NCBI RefSeq assembly: GCF_021018895.1
Contig: NC_079376.1
Coordinates: 15,687,001 to 15,751,000, forward strand
Direction: 5' to 3'
From: Seriola aureovittata
Taxonomy: Eukaryota > Chordata > Actinopteri > Carangiformes > Carangidae
DNA length: 64,000 nt
How positions within the stretch are numbered: position 1 is the stretch's first letter; each line of letters begins with the position of its first letter. A program made the position numbers and the translations under genes. Below are positions 42,301-52,000 of the stretch, piece after piece. Below the pieces are notes generated by a model. The model saw only the letters and a list, made by a program, of their open reading frames with translations, was not told where the DNA came from and ran no database searches.

Positions 42301-44336
42301 AAAAAAGTCATAAAAACGTCATAGTATAGTAAGGAATAAAAAAGCATAAAAGCGTAGTATTCATTGTGACACCTTCATGGGATTTTTCTACAGAAATTAA
42401 ACTCATACTTTGATTCATCCACCATTTTACGTTTACTCCTGCTATCAACCTACCTACCTTAGAGAAGACAGAAGTCAGGGTCAGATTACTAGTTAATGCT
42501 AGCTAACATAGTTAAATAACATCAGTTGACATTTTTCTGGTAACGTTAGGTACCACTGTGATATTCTCACATGACGTGAGACTGACGTAGCCTCTTGGAG
42601 GGCACATTGGAATGATCTAATGTGACTTCACTCCAAACATCTAACTCAAATATTGGTAAGGACAATTCTGTCCTCCCAAAATATTGGTAGGGACATGTCT
42701 CTACCGTCCATATGCAAACCTATGCCCTTGCTCCAAATTTTTGACTCACTTCCATACAAAGCTGCTTAATGCATCAATATACAGCTGGCACATGCTCTAC
42801 AAGTCTCGTACCAATGTCTATGCCTGAATTATAGTGTGTGCATGTTTGTGTGGTTCTATGAACCAAAGGATATGAATCTTAGCGCTGAGACGCACGCACA
42901 CATGCAGACACACAGGAAGGAAAAGTAGAGAAACGCAGGTACAGGAGTAAAAAGTCTCATATTCCAGCTGAAAACACAACTTTCATCTGTTCATCAGATT
43001 AATTTGCTCTTTTGAATTGACATGGAATAACTTTATCTCCAGGGTCACCTGCTCCAACAGCCACGCATCAGCAGAGTCCTGCTTAATACCCTCAAAGCGC
43101 GTCATTACTTATGGCATTAATGGCATTCACTGCCATGTCTCTATCTATCTGCCAGGCCTCCGAGTGACAAGTGCTGGTGCAATCATCAGCCCAGTTAGAG
43201 TGCTATACTTCTTCCTCTGCCAGCTTAGAGCCCTGGGTGTCTCACAAGCGTCCCTGGGTGAAATTAGATTTTTACCACTTCTGAAAAGACTTTGCTCTTT
43301 CGCTGTCACGGTTTTATTTTGAGAGTGTAGTTATAGTCCTAAAAGATATAGTCTGGATTGATCAAATCAGATGTGTCATTTTCTAAGAATGTAATTATAA
43401 GACAAAAGTGTACAATTACCCTGCGCTGGATTTGAAAGAGTCCAGCAAATTGACCATTTAGAGCGAGAAATAAGTATCAATCAGACTGGCAGTCTGTTAG
43501 AATGGTAAATGAAATAATAGCATCACTACAGTACAGTGTACGCAGCATGACTCACTTTCTGCAGAAATATGGCCTTGACAGTTACGATTAAGTGTTGAAA
43601 TGCCTTTAATTTCGAAAAGCAACTCAATATTCTAATTACTCTTTCAAAACATTGTGAAATTGCTCTTACTTGCTGTTCATCGTGTGTAGTTTCAGTAATT
43701 ATTCCCTTGTAGCTTGTAGCAGGAGTGAGGAACTTGAAGTATAACTATTTCTACTTCTGCTACTTAGAGTATATAACCATGAATGACTACAACTGAAATA
43801 TATCCTGCTTATGGAGACTTGGTAAATAGGGCACCTAAATCTCCTCGATAAGATACCACTAAAGCACTGTACAAGCCTTTTTCACTCTTTGCTCTAGAGT
43901 GACCTCTGACCTCATACTCAGGACCCTGCTCATCCTCCACCTCGTACGACACCGTCTGGATCTTCACATCCTTCTCTCCCTGCACGCTGTCCTGGCAGTT
44001 TTCTGTGGACCCTCCATCCAACACAGTGTCTTTACTCTCTGTGAAAGTGGTCTCAAAGCTCTCACTCTTGGAGTCCTTGCTGTGAAGACTCACGTCGTCT
44101 TTGTACAGGATGAAGTTGGGCCTGTAAAAGGCCTCCACGGCTAGATGCAGGGATGTTGCATCCAGGAACTGCTGAGTCTTATACTTGCCATTAGTCCCGG
44201 TGTAGTAGTAGCCGATGAGGCTGTCCTGGTAAGGCTGGCTCGGGTAGTCACACTGGTAACCCTGGTAGTCGTTGGGGACCACGTGTCTGCTGGTTTTGTC
44301 TAGCAGGGGGTTCTGGAGCTCACTGAGGCTCTCCAT
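21216..44336 (-). CDS. syndig1l: SynDIG1-like membrane protein (Syndig1l/capucin), full coding gene
   Basis: Joining 44336-43911, 22163-22026 and 21374-21216 on - gives 240 codons plus stop, all junctions in phase 0. The start [12 protein letters not shown] and the internal [12 protein letters not shown] match SYNDIG1L, usually about 238 aa. Residues 1-155 are a hydrophilic, acidic cytoplasmic part. Residues 163-188 form a first hydrophobic segment with the CCFWP motif of the CD225/dispanin family ([20 protein letters not shown]). Residues about 207-235 form a second transmembrane segment ([16 protein letters not shown]...). SynDIG proteins are neuronal type II-like membrane proteins; SYNDIG1 associates with AMPA receptors, and SYNDIG1L is known from striatum (family knowledge). 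The middle intron is 21.7 kb and is mostly filled by an ~18 kb tandem array, yet the coding parts look intact. Confidence 0.95.
22026..22163 (-). CDS. syndig1l: syndig1l middle coding exon
   Basis: This 138-base exon runs from acceptor GCTGTCTTCCAG to donor GTAAAG. It encodes [20 protein letters not shown], then the first hydrophobic segment with [16 protein letters not shown]. The acidic serine stretch just before the membrane part matches the family. Confidence 0.95.
22170..24380 (-). other. syndig1l long intron, 3' part, non-repetitive
   Basis: Non-coding sequence between the middle exon and the repeat array. No exon or known element is seen up to 24200. At 24200-24300 there is a fragment (AAGGACGTAGGTTTGG, ATTGGTGGGGAC) resembling a teleost interspersed repeat whose counterpart in the opposite orientation lies beyond the array at 42640-42735. 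Confidence 0.5.
24380..25045 (-). repeat. Inverted, diverged left edge of the array
   Basis: Here the monomer appears on + as TATGCCTTACTATACTATGA followed by CATTTTTATG, the reverse complement of the form used from 25060 onward. One tRNA-like block (24788-24870) is inverted together with it. The switch point is at about 25045-25060, next to the word TATCAGTCAAAAAGTCC. Confidence 0.9.
24788..24890 (+). repeat. tRNA-like SINE head, + orientation copy
   Basis: An A-box-like TGGTGTAGTGGTTAGGACAG is followed about 40 bases later by a B-box-like GGGTTGAATCC. After that comes the body word CCAAAGAATTGTACATTAGG, which is shared by the - strand blocks of the array. This is the only block in + orientation and lies in the inverted edge. 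Confidence 0.75.
25475..25694 (+). mobile_element. tRNA-derived SINE copy 1, inserted in the array
   Basis: The head has TGTAGCGTAGTGGTTTAAGC (A-box region) and GGTTCGAATCC (a perfect B-box). The body has ACTGCATGTCATTCCCC and CCGTTTCCTGTC, and the end is A-rich. The element is flanked by a 12-base direct repeat AACATCATAGTA at 25463-25474 and 25695-25706, a target site duplication made of array monomer. It is therefore younger than the array. Head and tail match a SINE type common in spiny-rayed fish; the family name is not certain. Confidence 0.88.
27180..28750. repeat. 807 bp higher-order unit, two tandem copies
   Basis: The block at 27180 recurs at 27987 and the one at 27466 recurs at 28273, both offsets being 807 bases. 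The intervening monomers agree almost base for base. Each unit holds two tRNA-like blocks. The second copy is interrupted at its end by SINE copy 2. Confidence 0.9.
28753..28972 (+). mobile_element. tRNA-derived SINE copy 2, inserted in the array
   Basis: Same family and orientation as the copy at 25475: head GTGTAGTGTAGTGGTCTAAG, B-box region GGCTCGAATCC (one change from consensus), body TTTGCTGCATGTCATTCCCC, and an A-rich end. Flanking monomer ends (AAACATGTTAGTATT before, AAACGTCATAGTATT after) are an imperfect direct repeat consistent with a target duplication that has since diverged. Confidence 0.85.
29330..32520. repeat. Segment of the array repeated at 37.35-39.93 kb and 40.42-41.92 kb
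   Basis: The block at 29752 recurs at 37681 (offset 7929) and the one at 31584 recurs at 39074 (offset 7490); the difference is due to internal gains and losses. A third copy of the part 31.02-32.52 kb lies at 40.42-41.92 kb with a constant offset of 9405-9406. It shares the private variant ACTACGACTCC with the first copy but not with the second (ACTACCACTCC). Confidence 0.85.
30651..31716. repeat. 533 bp tandem duplication
   Basis: A truncated tRNA-like block beginning TTTAAATTTTTGAGTGTGGG occurs at 30651 and 31184 with a nearly identical monomer order after each. The related segments at 38.68 and 40.59 kb have only one copy. Confidence 0.8.
32610..35860. repeat. 738 bp higher-order unit, three or more tandem copies
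   Basis: The tail and block beginning TTTAAACTAAACTTTCC occur at 33646, 34384 and 35122, exactly 738 bases apart. Monomer order and private variants (TTCATTTAAATTTCATAG, GTCATATATATTAAGGCC) are conserved. The unit just left of 33646 shares this order but carries extra monomers. Confidence 0.92.
35864..37167. repeat. 880 bp higher-order unit, two tandem copies
   Basis: The block beginning TTTAAATTAAACTTTTC with the private variant TTTGAGCTTTCC occurs at 35864 and 36744. The following leader and monomers agree almost completely until about 37150. Confidence 0.88.
42360..43905 (-). other. syndig1l long intron, 5' part, non-repetitive
   Basis: No exon is seen. At 42640-42735 there is a fragment with TATTGGTAAGGACAATTCTG, TATTGGTAGGGACATGTC and GCAAACCTATGCCCTT. 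It resembles, in inverted orientation, the fragment at 24200-24300 on the other side of the array. Confidence 0.5.
43911..44336 (-). CDS. syndig1l: syndig1l first coding exon
   Basis: The acceptor TCTTCCACTAG (44371-44361) precedes 24 untranslated bases and the ATG at 44336. The exon encodes [20 protein letters not shown] through [18 protein letters not shown], 142 residues. The donor is GAG/GTCAGA, weaker than consensus, but it is the choice that keeps frame with the middle exon; a donor four bases further would hit a stop after joining. Confidence 0.92.
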
Positions 44337-45989
44337 GATGACGATGGAAGGTTCAGACGTCTAGTGGAAGAGAGGATGAAGTCCGAGAAAGATTTGGCAG
44401 TCTGGCAGCTGGAAAAACACGTTAAGAATAGAATGATAAAACCTTATAAGAGAGAAACAACAGTCCACTTAAATCATGGCACAAACATGGGAAAGTAAAT
44501 CTAAATGCAATGTAGCTATCCAGTCTGTCCAACATGAGTTTTTTTTTTTTTTAAATAATAATGAGCTCTCTTGGACATGAATTCAGTGCAGGAAATCTTA
44601 TTTGGCAATCAGCATTCATCTCACAAGCTCTTGCCAGTCTGGGCCATAAAATCACCATCTGTTGTATGTTCAACTGTTGCATCTCACACTCCCAGATTCA
44701 TATAAACATGTAGGGGAAAAAATATCCCCCACTTGTCACAGCTGCCCATATTGAAACCAGGGGAAAGTGTGTGGCAGGTGCTGCTGTATTTCCCAGTGCA
44801 TACTGATTACTCTGACTAGTCTGACTGGCCTCCTTGACTCCTCCTCAGTGTTTTCAAATGCAGCTGGAGAGCAGCAGGACAAATGAAGTGGAAGATCAGT
44901 TATAAAATTTGTGTTTTATGTAAAAGAAACACAGTAACACTGTTAGGAGAGGCAGTCGCTGAGACAACAAGTCCACCAATGAGAGGCTGTGTGAGCTGAG
45001 CATGTCCAGATTTGTGTAAGCAAATACACAATTTTTGTTTAGCAAATTTACCATCCAGCATCAATGGCCAGTCTCTCTTGGCCCGCATCTATTAAATGAA
45101 TCTTTCATCCCGTGTCTAATGATGAAATAAGATAAAAGCCCATCAAGCAGCTGTGTAGTATTTTGGAATTAGTAGAAAGTAGCAGATCAAGTCAGAGTCA
45201 TTTCATGCTTTTTTTGTTCAAAGTGCTGTAGTGAGAAATGAGCCCCGGGGTGGAAATACACAAGACAATTTAGTGATTTTCCACAGATTAGAGGCAAGAG
45301 CTTGACTTATGAGGTCGGAGAGGTGATTGAGTTGCAAAGAAGGAAGCGGGCATACAGGGGCAGGGCATAATAACTGGAATACCATATAATGCAACGCCAT
45401 TGAGTGCAACAGCATTACAAACTATAGCCTCAAGATTTGTATCATTGCCTCTGACAGTCCAGCTCTTAAAAATCTCATCGGTTTGAGTTATTGTCTGCAT
45501 ATACAATGATTTCCTTACTCCCACAGAAGACATTGCAGATCTACAGGCGCCCTTTGGCCCATGTGGCCTCATGACAAACAAAAGCTCCTGCAGCAACAGT
45601 AGGTTTAGGAGCTGTTTGGTTTGGCGTGGAGAAGCATGAATAATGTTGGGGCCAGCGGCTGTGAATCTGAGCCCACACGCACAAGACTCAGGCTTCACTA
45701 TCTCCAACACTGTGTCCAGCAGTTTCCATTCTCTCATGAAGCTGCACCACTCACCAGATAACAGGGAATTCCATTACACACTACATTAGACAACAAAAAC
45801 CCACATGCCACATCCACAAATAATTCATCTGACATGAGAAGGTGTGCACTCAGCTCATGTGAGCGTGTGCTCAGATTCAACAAATATTAATGATCATGAA
45901 GACCTTCTGTCTCTCCACCTTCTCTTTGTCCGTTGTTTTTGTCTGTTTATTACAGTTTATTCATACATAGCTCATTCCATCTCTCTCTT

Positions 45990-45996
45990 ACACACA

Positions 45997-46034
<38 letters not shown>

Positions 46035-46052
46035 CGCACACACACACGCACA
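45990..46052. repeat. (CA)n microsatellite, interrupted
   Basis: CA repeat with occasional TA and CG interruptions, just downstream (on -) of the non-coding first exon of syndig1l. Confidence 0.95.
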
Positions 46053-46264
46053 GAAATATTTTGATGACATCACACCTTTTTTTATTCCACATAAAATATC
46101 AAATACGTCCTTTACCTATTTTATTTTTATGTACCTGTTAATGAGGGAATTTTACATATTTGTTTCACTCTTTTGCTGTTTTGTGTCACGGACAGACCTC
46201 ATATCTACCCTAGAATAACAGTTTTTAGATACCAGCAGCTAAACGAATGCGAAAATCATCTTAC

Positions 46265-46600
46265 CTGTAGTAGAAGATCCTCCCGCAGGTTTGTTCAGCA
46301 TCGTTCCCCGGCACAACTGAGTCGATAGAGACGGACGGACCCACCTTCTTTTTTTTTTTTTTTTTTTTTTTTTTCTACTTCACATTATCAGTTTTGGGGG
46401 GAAACTGCCATCGTAGCACAACATATGGTATCCGTTGAAAAGGCACAGTTAGTCCGGGTGTGTTAGAATGGACTTTGCACGCTGAGCTCTGCCTGCTGTG
46501 GCACCGCTGCTGCGTCTGACAGGTAGACTTTACGCACAGTATCACACTGAGCTCAGGCTCCAAACAACTCAACGGCAGAGGCTGAGCGGAGTCCAGCCAA
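46265..46600 (-). other. syndig1l: Putative non-coding first exon and promoter region of syndig1l
   Basis: On - a clean donor (CTACTACAG/GTAAGA) ends at 46265, with less AT-rich sequence upstream and no in-frame start that reads into the gene. It would join to the acceptor at 44361, giving a 1.9 kb first intron. A run of 26 A on - (46374-46349) would lie inside the exon if transcription starts near 46.6 kb; if it starts near 46.34 kb the exon is about 80 bases. No TATA box is evident. Confidence 0.45.
46349..46374. repeat. T26 homopolymer
   Basis: A pure T run on + that may be part of the first exon or promoter of syndig1l on -. Confidence 0.95.
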
Positions 46601-47752
46601 CTGACTGGCTGCGTGAGGCGCGCTGCAAACTCTATTACCCACCACGGATTTGACATTTCCAAACTTGCCTTGCTTGGGCGTCTTCCTCCATCCCGGTGTC
46701 TCATGTGCTGGCACCCCCAGCGGTGCTATTATGCCTCGTTTTTGAAACAGGTTGGGTGTCTCCTGAGATACAGCCACTGGAACATGTTTCAGATCACACG
46801 AGCCATAAGATTTTGTGACCTGAAGTTGTCACTAAGATTAATTGTAATCTTTTTACCTGTCATTCTTCCCCCAGTGTGAACGCCCACTAATTGAAGAAAA
46901 AACTGAAACTTCACAGATAATTTTTACGAAGCTTTCCTTCTGCTACATGAATTTTAAAATCCCCCTTCAACACATGAATCAAGCTTGTGCCAATTTACTT
47001 TAATTTCTCTGAGCCTTCAATGCATGGCTCAGAATTGGTTCCAAATATAGCACAGGAATAAGCCACTATTAAATTCATTGCACATTTATATTTGATTAAT
47101 ATTTTAAACAAATCCCATGCATTTATCATGAGCCTGCCAATTTCGTTTGTGCCTTTAACCCCACTCTGCTAAGCTGCTTATGATTCCATGGCACAATTTA
47201 TCATTGTAAACACTGTTTACATAACATGAATATAGATGTCTTTCCCATGAAAACAAATGGGTGACATAAACCTAATGAACCTAATTTATTTTGATCCCAC
47301 TGGAGAATAATAATGACGTAACTACAATATTTACAGAGACACAGTCTGCAGGCTTAGACTCATGTAAAAACACAGTAAAAACATTGCTTATCAGAAGCTT
47401 GTCATGCAGTGCCAAAAACTAAAAGACTGATATACAGCCTCTGAACACTGGAAACATATCTTATTCAGAAGGAGCACTCTGTTCCACCGGCTCATAAAAA
47501 TGTCTGGAGTTAATAATGTGCAAGCCCAGGCTCTGTCACTTTCACTGGGAGATGCATTAAGGTGCTGATAGACACTTTATGGGGGAAACATGGGGCTGCA
47601 TTTATAAGACTGGGCACACATGAGCTGTGTCTCTTCCAGAGTCACCTTGTGTTCACATGCACGAGTCGACGTGGCATAACAGCCCTGCCGTCCCCGTGAT
47701 GGATACCACTCCCTCAGGAGACGAGTATATTAGCAGCGGGGGCGAATGGAGA

Positions 47753-47768
47753 GGGGGGGGGGGGGGGG
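47753..47768 (+). repeat. G16 run
   Basis: Homopolymer of G within a purine-rich stretch; a candidate for G-quadruplex structure and for sequencing error. Confidence 0.9.
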
Positions 47769-48954
47769 CAGAACCTGTAAATGCTTATCCATTACTCTTC
47801 TTTCTTTCTCTTCCTCTCTCTCCATCATCCTTAATAGCATGATTCAGAGTAACATTTTCTAATGAAGATCTGAGACAAAATGGCACAGGAGCATCCACCA
47901 TCTGAAACATCCAAATGTGAGGCCAAAGCAGTACAGCTCAGTGGCGCCATGTTAAGCATATAGTCTATGAAAAGAGAAGATTTCTCCTTGGACCATGCTT
48001 TCGCCAGCCTTCAGTAGATGGACTTTGAATATTTATGGTCCTCACTGTGCCCTTTTCTTCTGCTCCATTTTCTACTCTATATTTAGGCACCGTGTCACTA
48101 CATAGCAGATGCACTATTTGTCAAGCATTTTCCCTTCAGAGTCTTGTAATTTCAAGAAACAAAAAGAACATTAGAGCTGAATGTGCAGGTATCAATGTAC
48201 TGCTGATTGACAAAGAGCAACACCGAAGCAGCAAAAGCTTTTACAGTTACCTCTTGTATTGATTCTCCCCTGTTTGATATCGCAGCCAACTCTGACACCA
48301 TGAACTTTCCTAAGGCCCATTAACCAGCTTTAATCGTTTAAACACTTTTGGGAATTAATCAGGCTAATCCGATTGGCAGAGAAAGTATCAAACCACTTAA
48401 TTTGATCTGGCCAAGCCAGCTTTTGTGAAGACTGGTGGGGGGTAGGCTGTTTAAGCAGCTTTTCCCACATGGCCATTCTGTGCATTATTTCCTGTTTGAT
48501 TAAAAGCTTGAAAAAAGCATAGAGCACCTATAGAGCACCTCTGACCACTGAAGCAACTCACTGGATTGACGAAAAAGAGTGATAACACAACTATTAAATC
48601 TGTTTGAAAACATCATTTAGACATATAAAGCACAGAATCAGACAAATGTATTCCGTCAACCATTTTTGTATTTGTTCATCACAGTCATCAGGTGCTTCGC
48701 GAGGTCCCTGGGGTGCAAGGTTCAGGTGCAGGAGCAGGAGGAGGAGGAGGAGGAAGAGGAGGAGGAGGGGGCTCTGCATATGGCAAGGTATTTGGCTGGA
48801 GCTCCTTTCAGAACCTGGAAGCATCCAGGGAGGCTCAAACTGAAAAACTCTCCTCAACACAAAGCCACAGCCAAATACTGCCTCACACTCACCACCTGAC
48901 TCAGGGTACAGTGAGCTGGCCAGGAAGCAGATGACAGAGTCATGTGCTGTTGTG

Positions 48955-48956
<2 letters not shown>

Positions 48957-49013
<57 letters not shown>
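48957..49013. repeat. (GA)n microsatellite
   Basis: Uninterrupted GA repeat of about 28 units. The Ser-Leu and Arg-Glu runs in the open frames here come only from this tract. Confidence 0.95.
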
Positions 49014-49016
<3 letters not shown>

Positions 49017-52000
49017 GTAAATTAGAAGTGGGGATGAATAAGAGAGCAGGTAGGGGGAAGACAGCACATCCAGCTGTTCACCTTCAGGCAGTGGTTAGTT
49101 CTTCCAAAGGGGCAAATCGAGCTCAAGAGCTGACAAGCACAACAGAAGCCGGTATCTGGCTCCCACAGAATTAATTTCACTTTAACTTCACTTTAGTTAT
49201 TTGTTAAGGTCTGATAGTAAAGCCAGACAGTGTAGGGCATTAAAGGAAATGAATTTATTGCCCTCTTACATCCATAATGAAAAACATAATAGTCGGTGAA
49301 TGCCAACGTTATGAGAAGCAATTTCATTAAAGCGTTGGAAAGTTGCACAGTATGTGACTTTTCAAGGTCCTTCTACAAATGTTCAATCAGAATATTAACA
49401 GTATGTGTCTAGATGTTGGCACAGGTTTGTGCACCAGTTCAGGGGGAATGGATGTGCGGGGAGTCCCGAGGGACCGGCAGAGGCTTTTGGCTTTGCAATT
49501 ATCTAACACACAAATGCAATATGTGTCAAATTAAGTGAAAGCGCTCCATCAGGAGGGGAAAGGTCGCAGTGTGTCATCCACATTTTCAGACAGAACTATC
49601 ACTTTGTGGCTCTATCCTCTACCTGTAAGCGCACATCCCATTTAATGGTGCATAAAAAATGCAAAGCGTGCAACTTGGGAGAGGTCCAGTCTGGAGCCAC
49701 AGTACAGTTAACGTCAATCATAACTGGACTTCCTCCTGCAGGAGGGAAGTGAACGAGGACAGTGGGAAGTTTCTCATCTTCACAGGTCGCTGGCAGTGGT
49801 ACAGTAGCCTACCATTCTACTCCAGAGAGATGCTGTGTGCAGATTAATGGCATCCTCCGTGGCCAGATTTGAAAACTTCCATTAATGGAACACCAATGAT
49901 AATTTATTTGGACAGCTGAGCTGCTTCTCTGTGAATAATGAAGTGGCCTTGGGATCATTAATATGATGGATTCCTTCTAATGTAGTGATGCTGTGCCAGA
50001 AGTCTTAGCTCTAAAAAAAAAAGAACAAAAAATATAAAGGCTGTGTACATTGTTTGCATTATTGATTTGTAGACTGAAAACAGTTGTGATTTGATACTGA
50101 CACTGTGTCCCTCTGTAAGGGGATTAAAGATTTTTTAAAGAAATAATACCTCATTTTATTTTATATTATTAAAATAAATATTATTAGTACTAATGAAAAG
50201 CATGCCGTTAATCCTGTGGAGTGTGTTTGCAGGTATAGCAGGAGATGAGTCAGCCAGGCATGACAGTTGGCTGTATGACTTGCAGGGGTATGGTTTTATT
50301 CACAGTCTATCTCATCAGTCCAATAAGACGAATTAACAATTAAGTTCCCAACCGTGCCAGAGCTGCTGTCCCTGATGTGTCACTGCATATGTTCGCACTT
50401 TGCACCTTATGATTTTCCATTAAACCTATTAAAGCATATCTTAAGCAGCAGAGGATTTAGTGTTATGTCTTCAATATGCTTCTGAGCAAAACAGAGCTCC
50501 GATGGAGCCAGATTTCCCCGTCTGTCAGTGGTTGTGGGACTGCTGTGGAAGGGTTATAAATAGGTAATCGTCTAGGAGCCGCTGCAGGTTAAGCAAGGGA
50601 GCTCGCTGAGGGCCGGGGTGACTCATCGCCCTGTCTCTTTGCATCATGTCAGTTACCTGGTGTCTGCACCTGTCACTGCACCCCCCACCACCACCTCAAA
50701 ACCACTGACTCGCACGCATAAACAGGAGCCTGTTGCAGGGCGCATCAGCGAACTCTACTATACAAGTATTTTCCCCAATTTATTTAAGCAGCTATAATCA
50801 ATAGCTTTATAAGTACAGTGAATGAAATTACTACAGTTTATGTCAGGACAGTCACAACCCCCTCCCCCAAAACAAATAATCACTCAACTCTGCAGTTCTC
50901 CTCAGCATTAGTGTTTGATTGACTGTCAGCTAATTGTTTTGGTTCATTTAGTCATTTTGCAGAAAATGGCTTTGAGCAAAAAAAAGTATGTATATGTTGT
51001 ATTCATCATGTGGGCACAAACATTACTCCAAATGGGTGTAAATTGGCAGCTGTTTGCTCTCCCAAGTTTGCCACGTCAACTTTATAATACATCGCCTTCA
51101 AGTAGAGTAAAAGTCAGCTTTTCCAGGTTTAAGGACAGCATGACCTTACTAAAGCAATTTGAAAGTTCAAACACAGTGGCAGAGGCTAAGAGTGCAGTTT
51201 TAGCTAGCTTAGCTCCCTAGCCCTGCAGTGCTGGCACTTGTCTAATACCTTTGTGCATTCAGCAACAAGGCCATCCTAGAAATACTTAGTACGTTTCTCT
51301 TGTGCAGAAAATCATTTTGTTCACTGTGAACAATAAAACTAAAATGCTGATGTACTGATTGTATTAGATTGCAAAAATTCTCTTCATTGTAATGTGCTCA
51401 AAAATCATATTCGCTGAAACAAAAACTGTAAAAGTAATTATTTCATCTCATGAGGCTTGCATTATGTATGCACTGCAAAACTCCTCTCTGCTCCCCCTCT
51501 GATTTGAATCAATAGCCGCACATTCCCTAATGTTTTTCTTTAATGTTCTTCTCTCAGCTGTAATTTCAGGTGAGTTTATTATCTGAGCCTTGGCAGCCCG
51601 CCGTTGCTGCCCTTATTTAAAAAGCTATTTTCAGTGCACACTGTCACTGTGGCTGATGTTTTGACTAATAAACAATACAAGAGACACTGGGATTCCTGTG
51701 GGTGTCAAAAGGTCAGGAGGGACTACTTATTTGTGTGTGCCATCGTGCCTCTCGTTTTCAAAAGCCTCTAATGGACCCACAGGAGATGCGATCCGGTGAA
51801 GGACCAATCCGGACATAATTACAGCCCGCCAGAATTCTATGATGCTCTGCCACATGATCGTTTCTGTGTCAATGGCAGCACACAACTGCTACACAGGATG
51901 TGTGTTGACTTGGACTGAGAATCAATGCTCACATGTGTAACCCCCTGGGAGAGCAGTAATCATCATGAAAAAAGATTCTGTTTCTGCTCACCCATTCGAG

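Larger units (their letters stand above)
24380..42350. repeat. ~18 kb intronic satellite-like array of 25/36 bp monomers with tRNA-like blocks
   Basis: On + the monomer reads GTCATAGTATAGTAAGG, then CATAAAAA, often followed by an extra AGCATAAAAAC, ATTCATAAAAAC or AGTCATAAAAAC. This gives lengths of about 25 and 36 bases. Hundreds of copies follow each other with point variants. Every 0.3-1 kb the monomers are interrupted by a block that on - is a tRNA-like head plus a body containing TTCAAAGAATTGT. A conserved leader with ATGCTGTAGCATAGCAAATC follows many blocks on +. The left 0.65 kb is inverted and more diverged, as expected for an old array edge. It lies in the 21.7 kb intron of syndig1l and is co-transcribed with that gene. 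The open frames in it are artefacts of the monomer. Confidence 0.97.

Noticed and set aside
24380..42350. CRISPR-like array (short repeats with spacers)
   Set aside because: The spacing words are themselves variants of the repeat, there are no unique spacers, and the setting is a vertebrate intron.
43809..43910. Extension of the syndig1l coding exon to the stop at 43809
   Set aside because: The family continues with an acidic serine stretch found in the next exon, and GAG/GTCAGA gives the correct phase. The extension would end the protein before its membrane part, though a truncated isoform by read-through cannot be excluded.
45288..45737. 149-residue open frame on - in the first intron of syndig1l
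   Set aside because: No family match, and it lies between the putative first exon and the coding exon without suitable splice sites.
48594..49067. 157-residue open frame with Leu/Ser runs on -
   Set aside because: Most of it translates the GA repeat and the GAG tract; outside them there is no recognisable domain.
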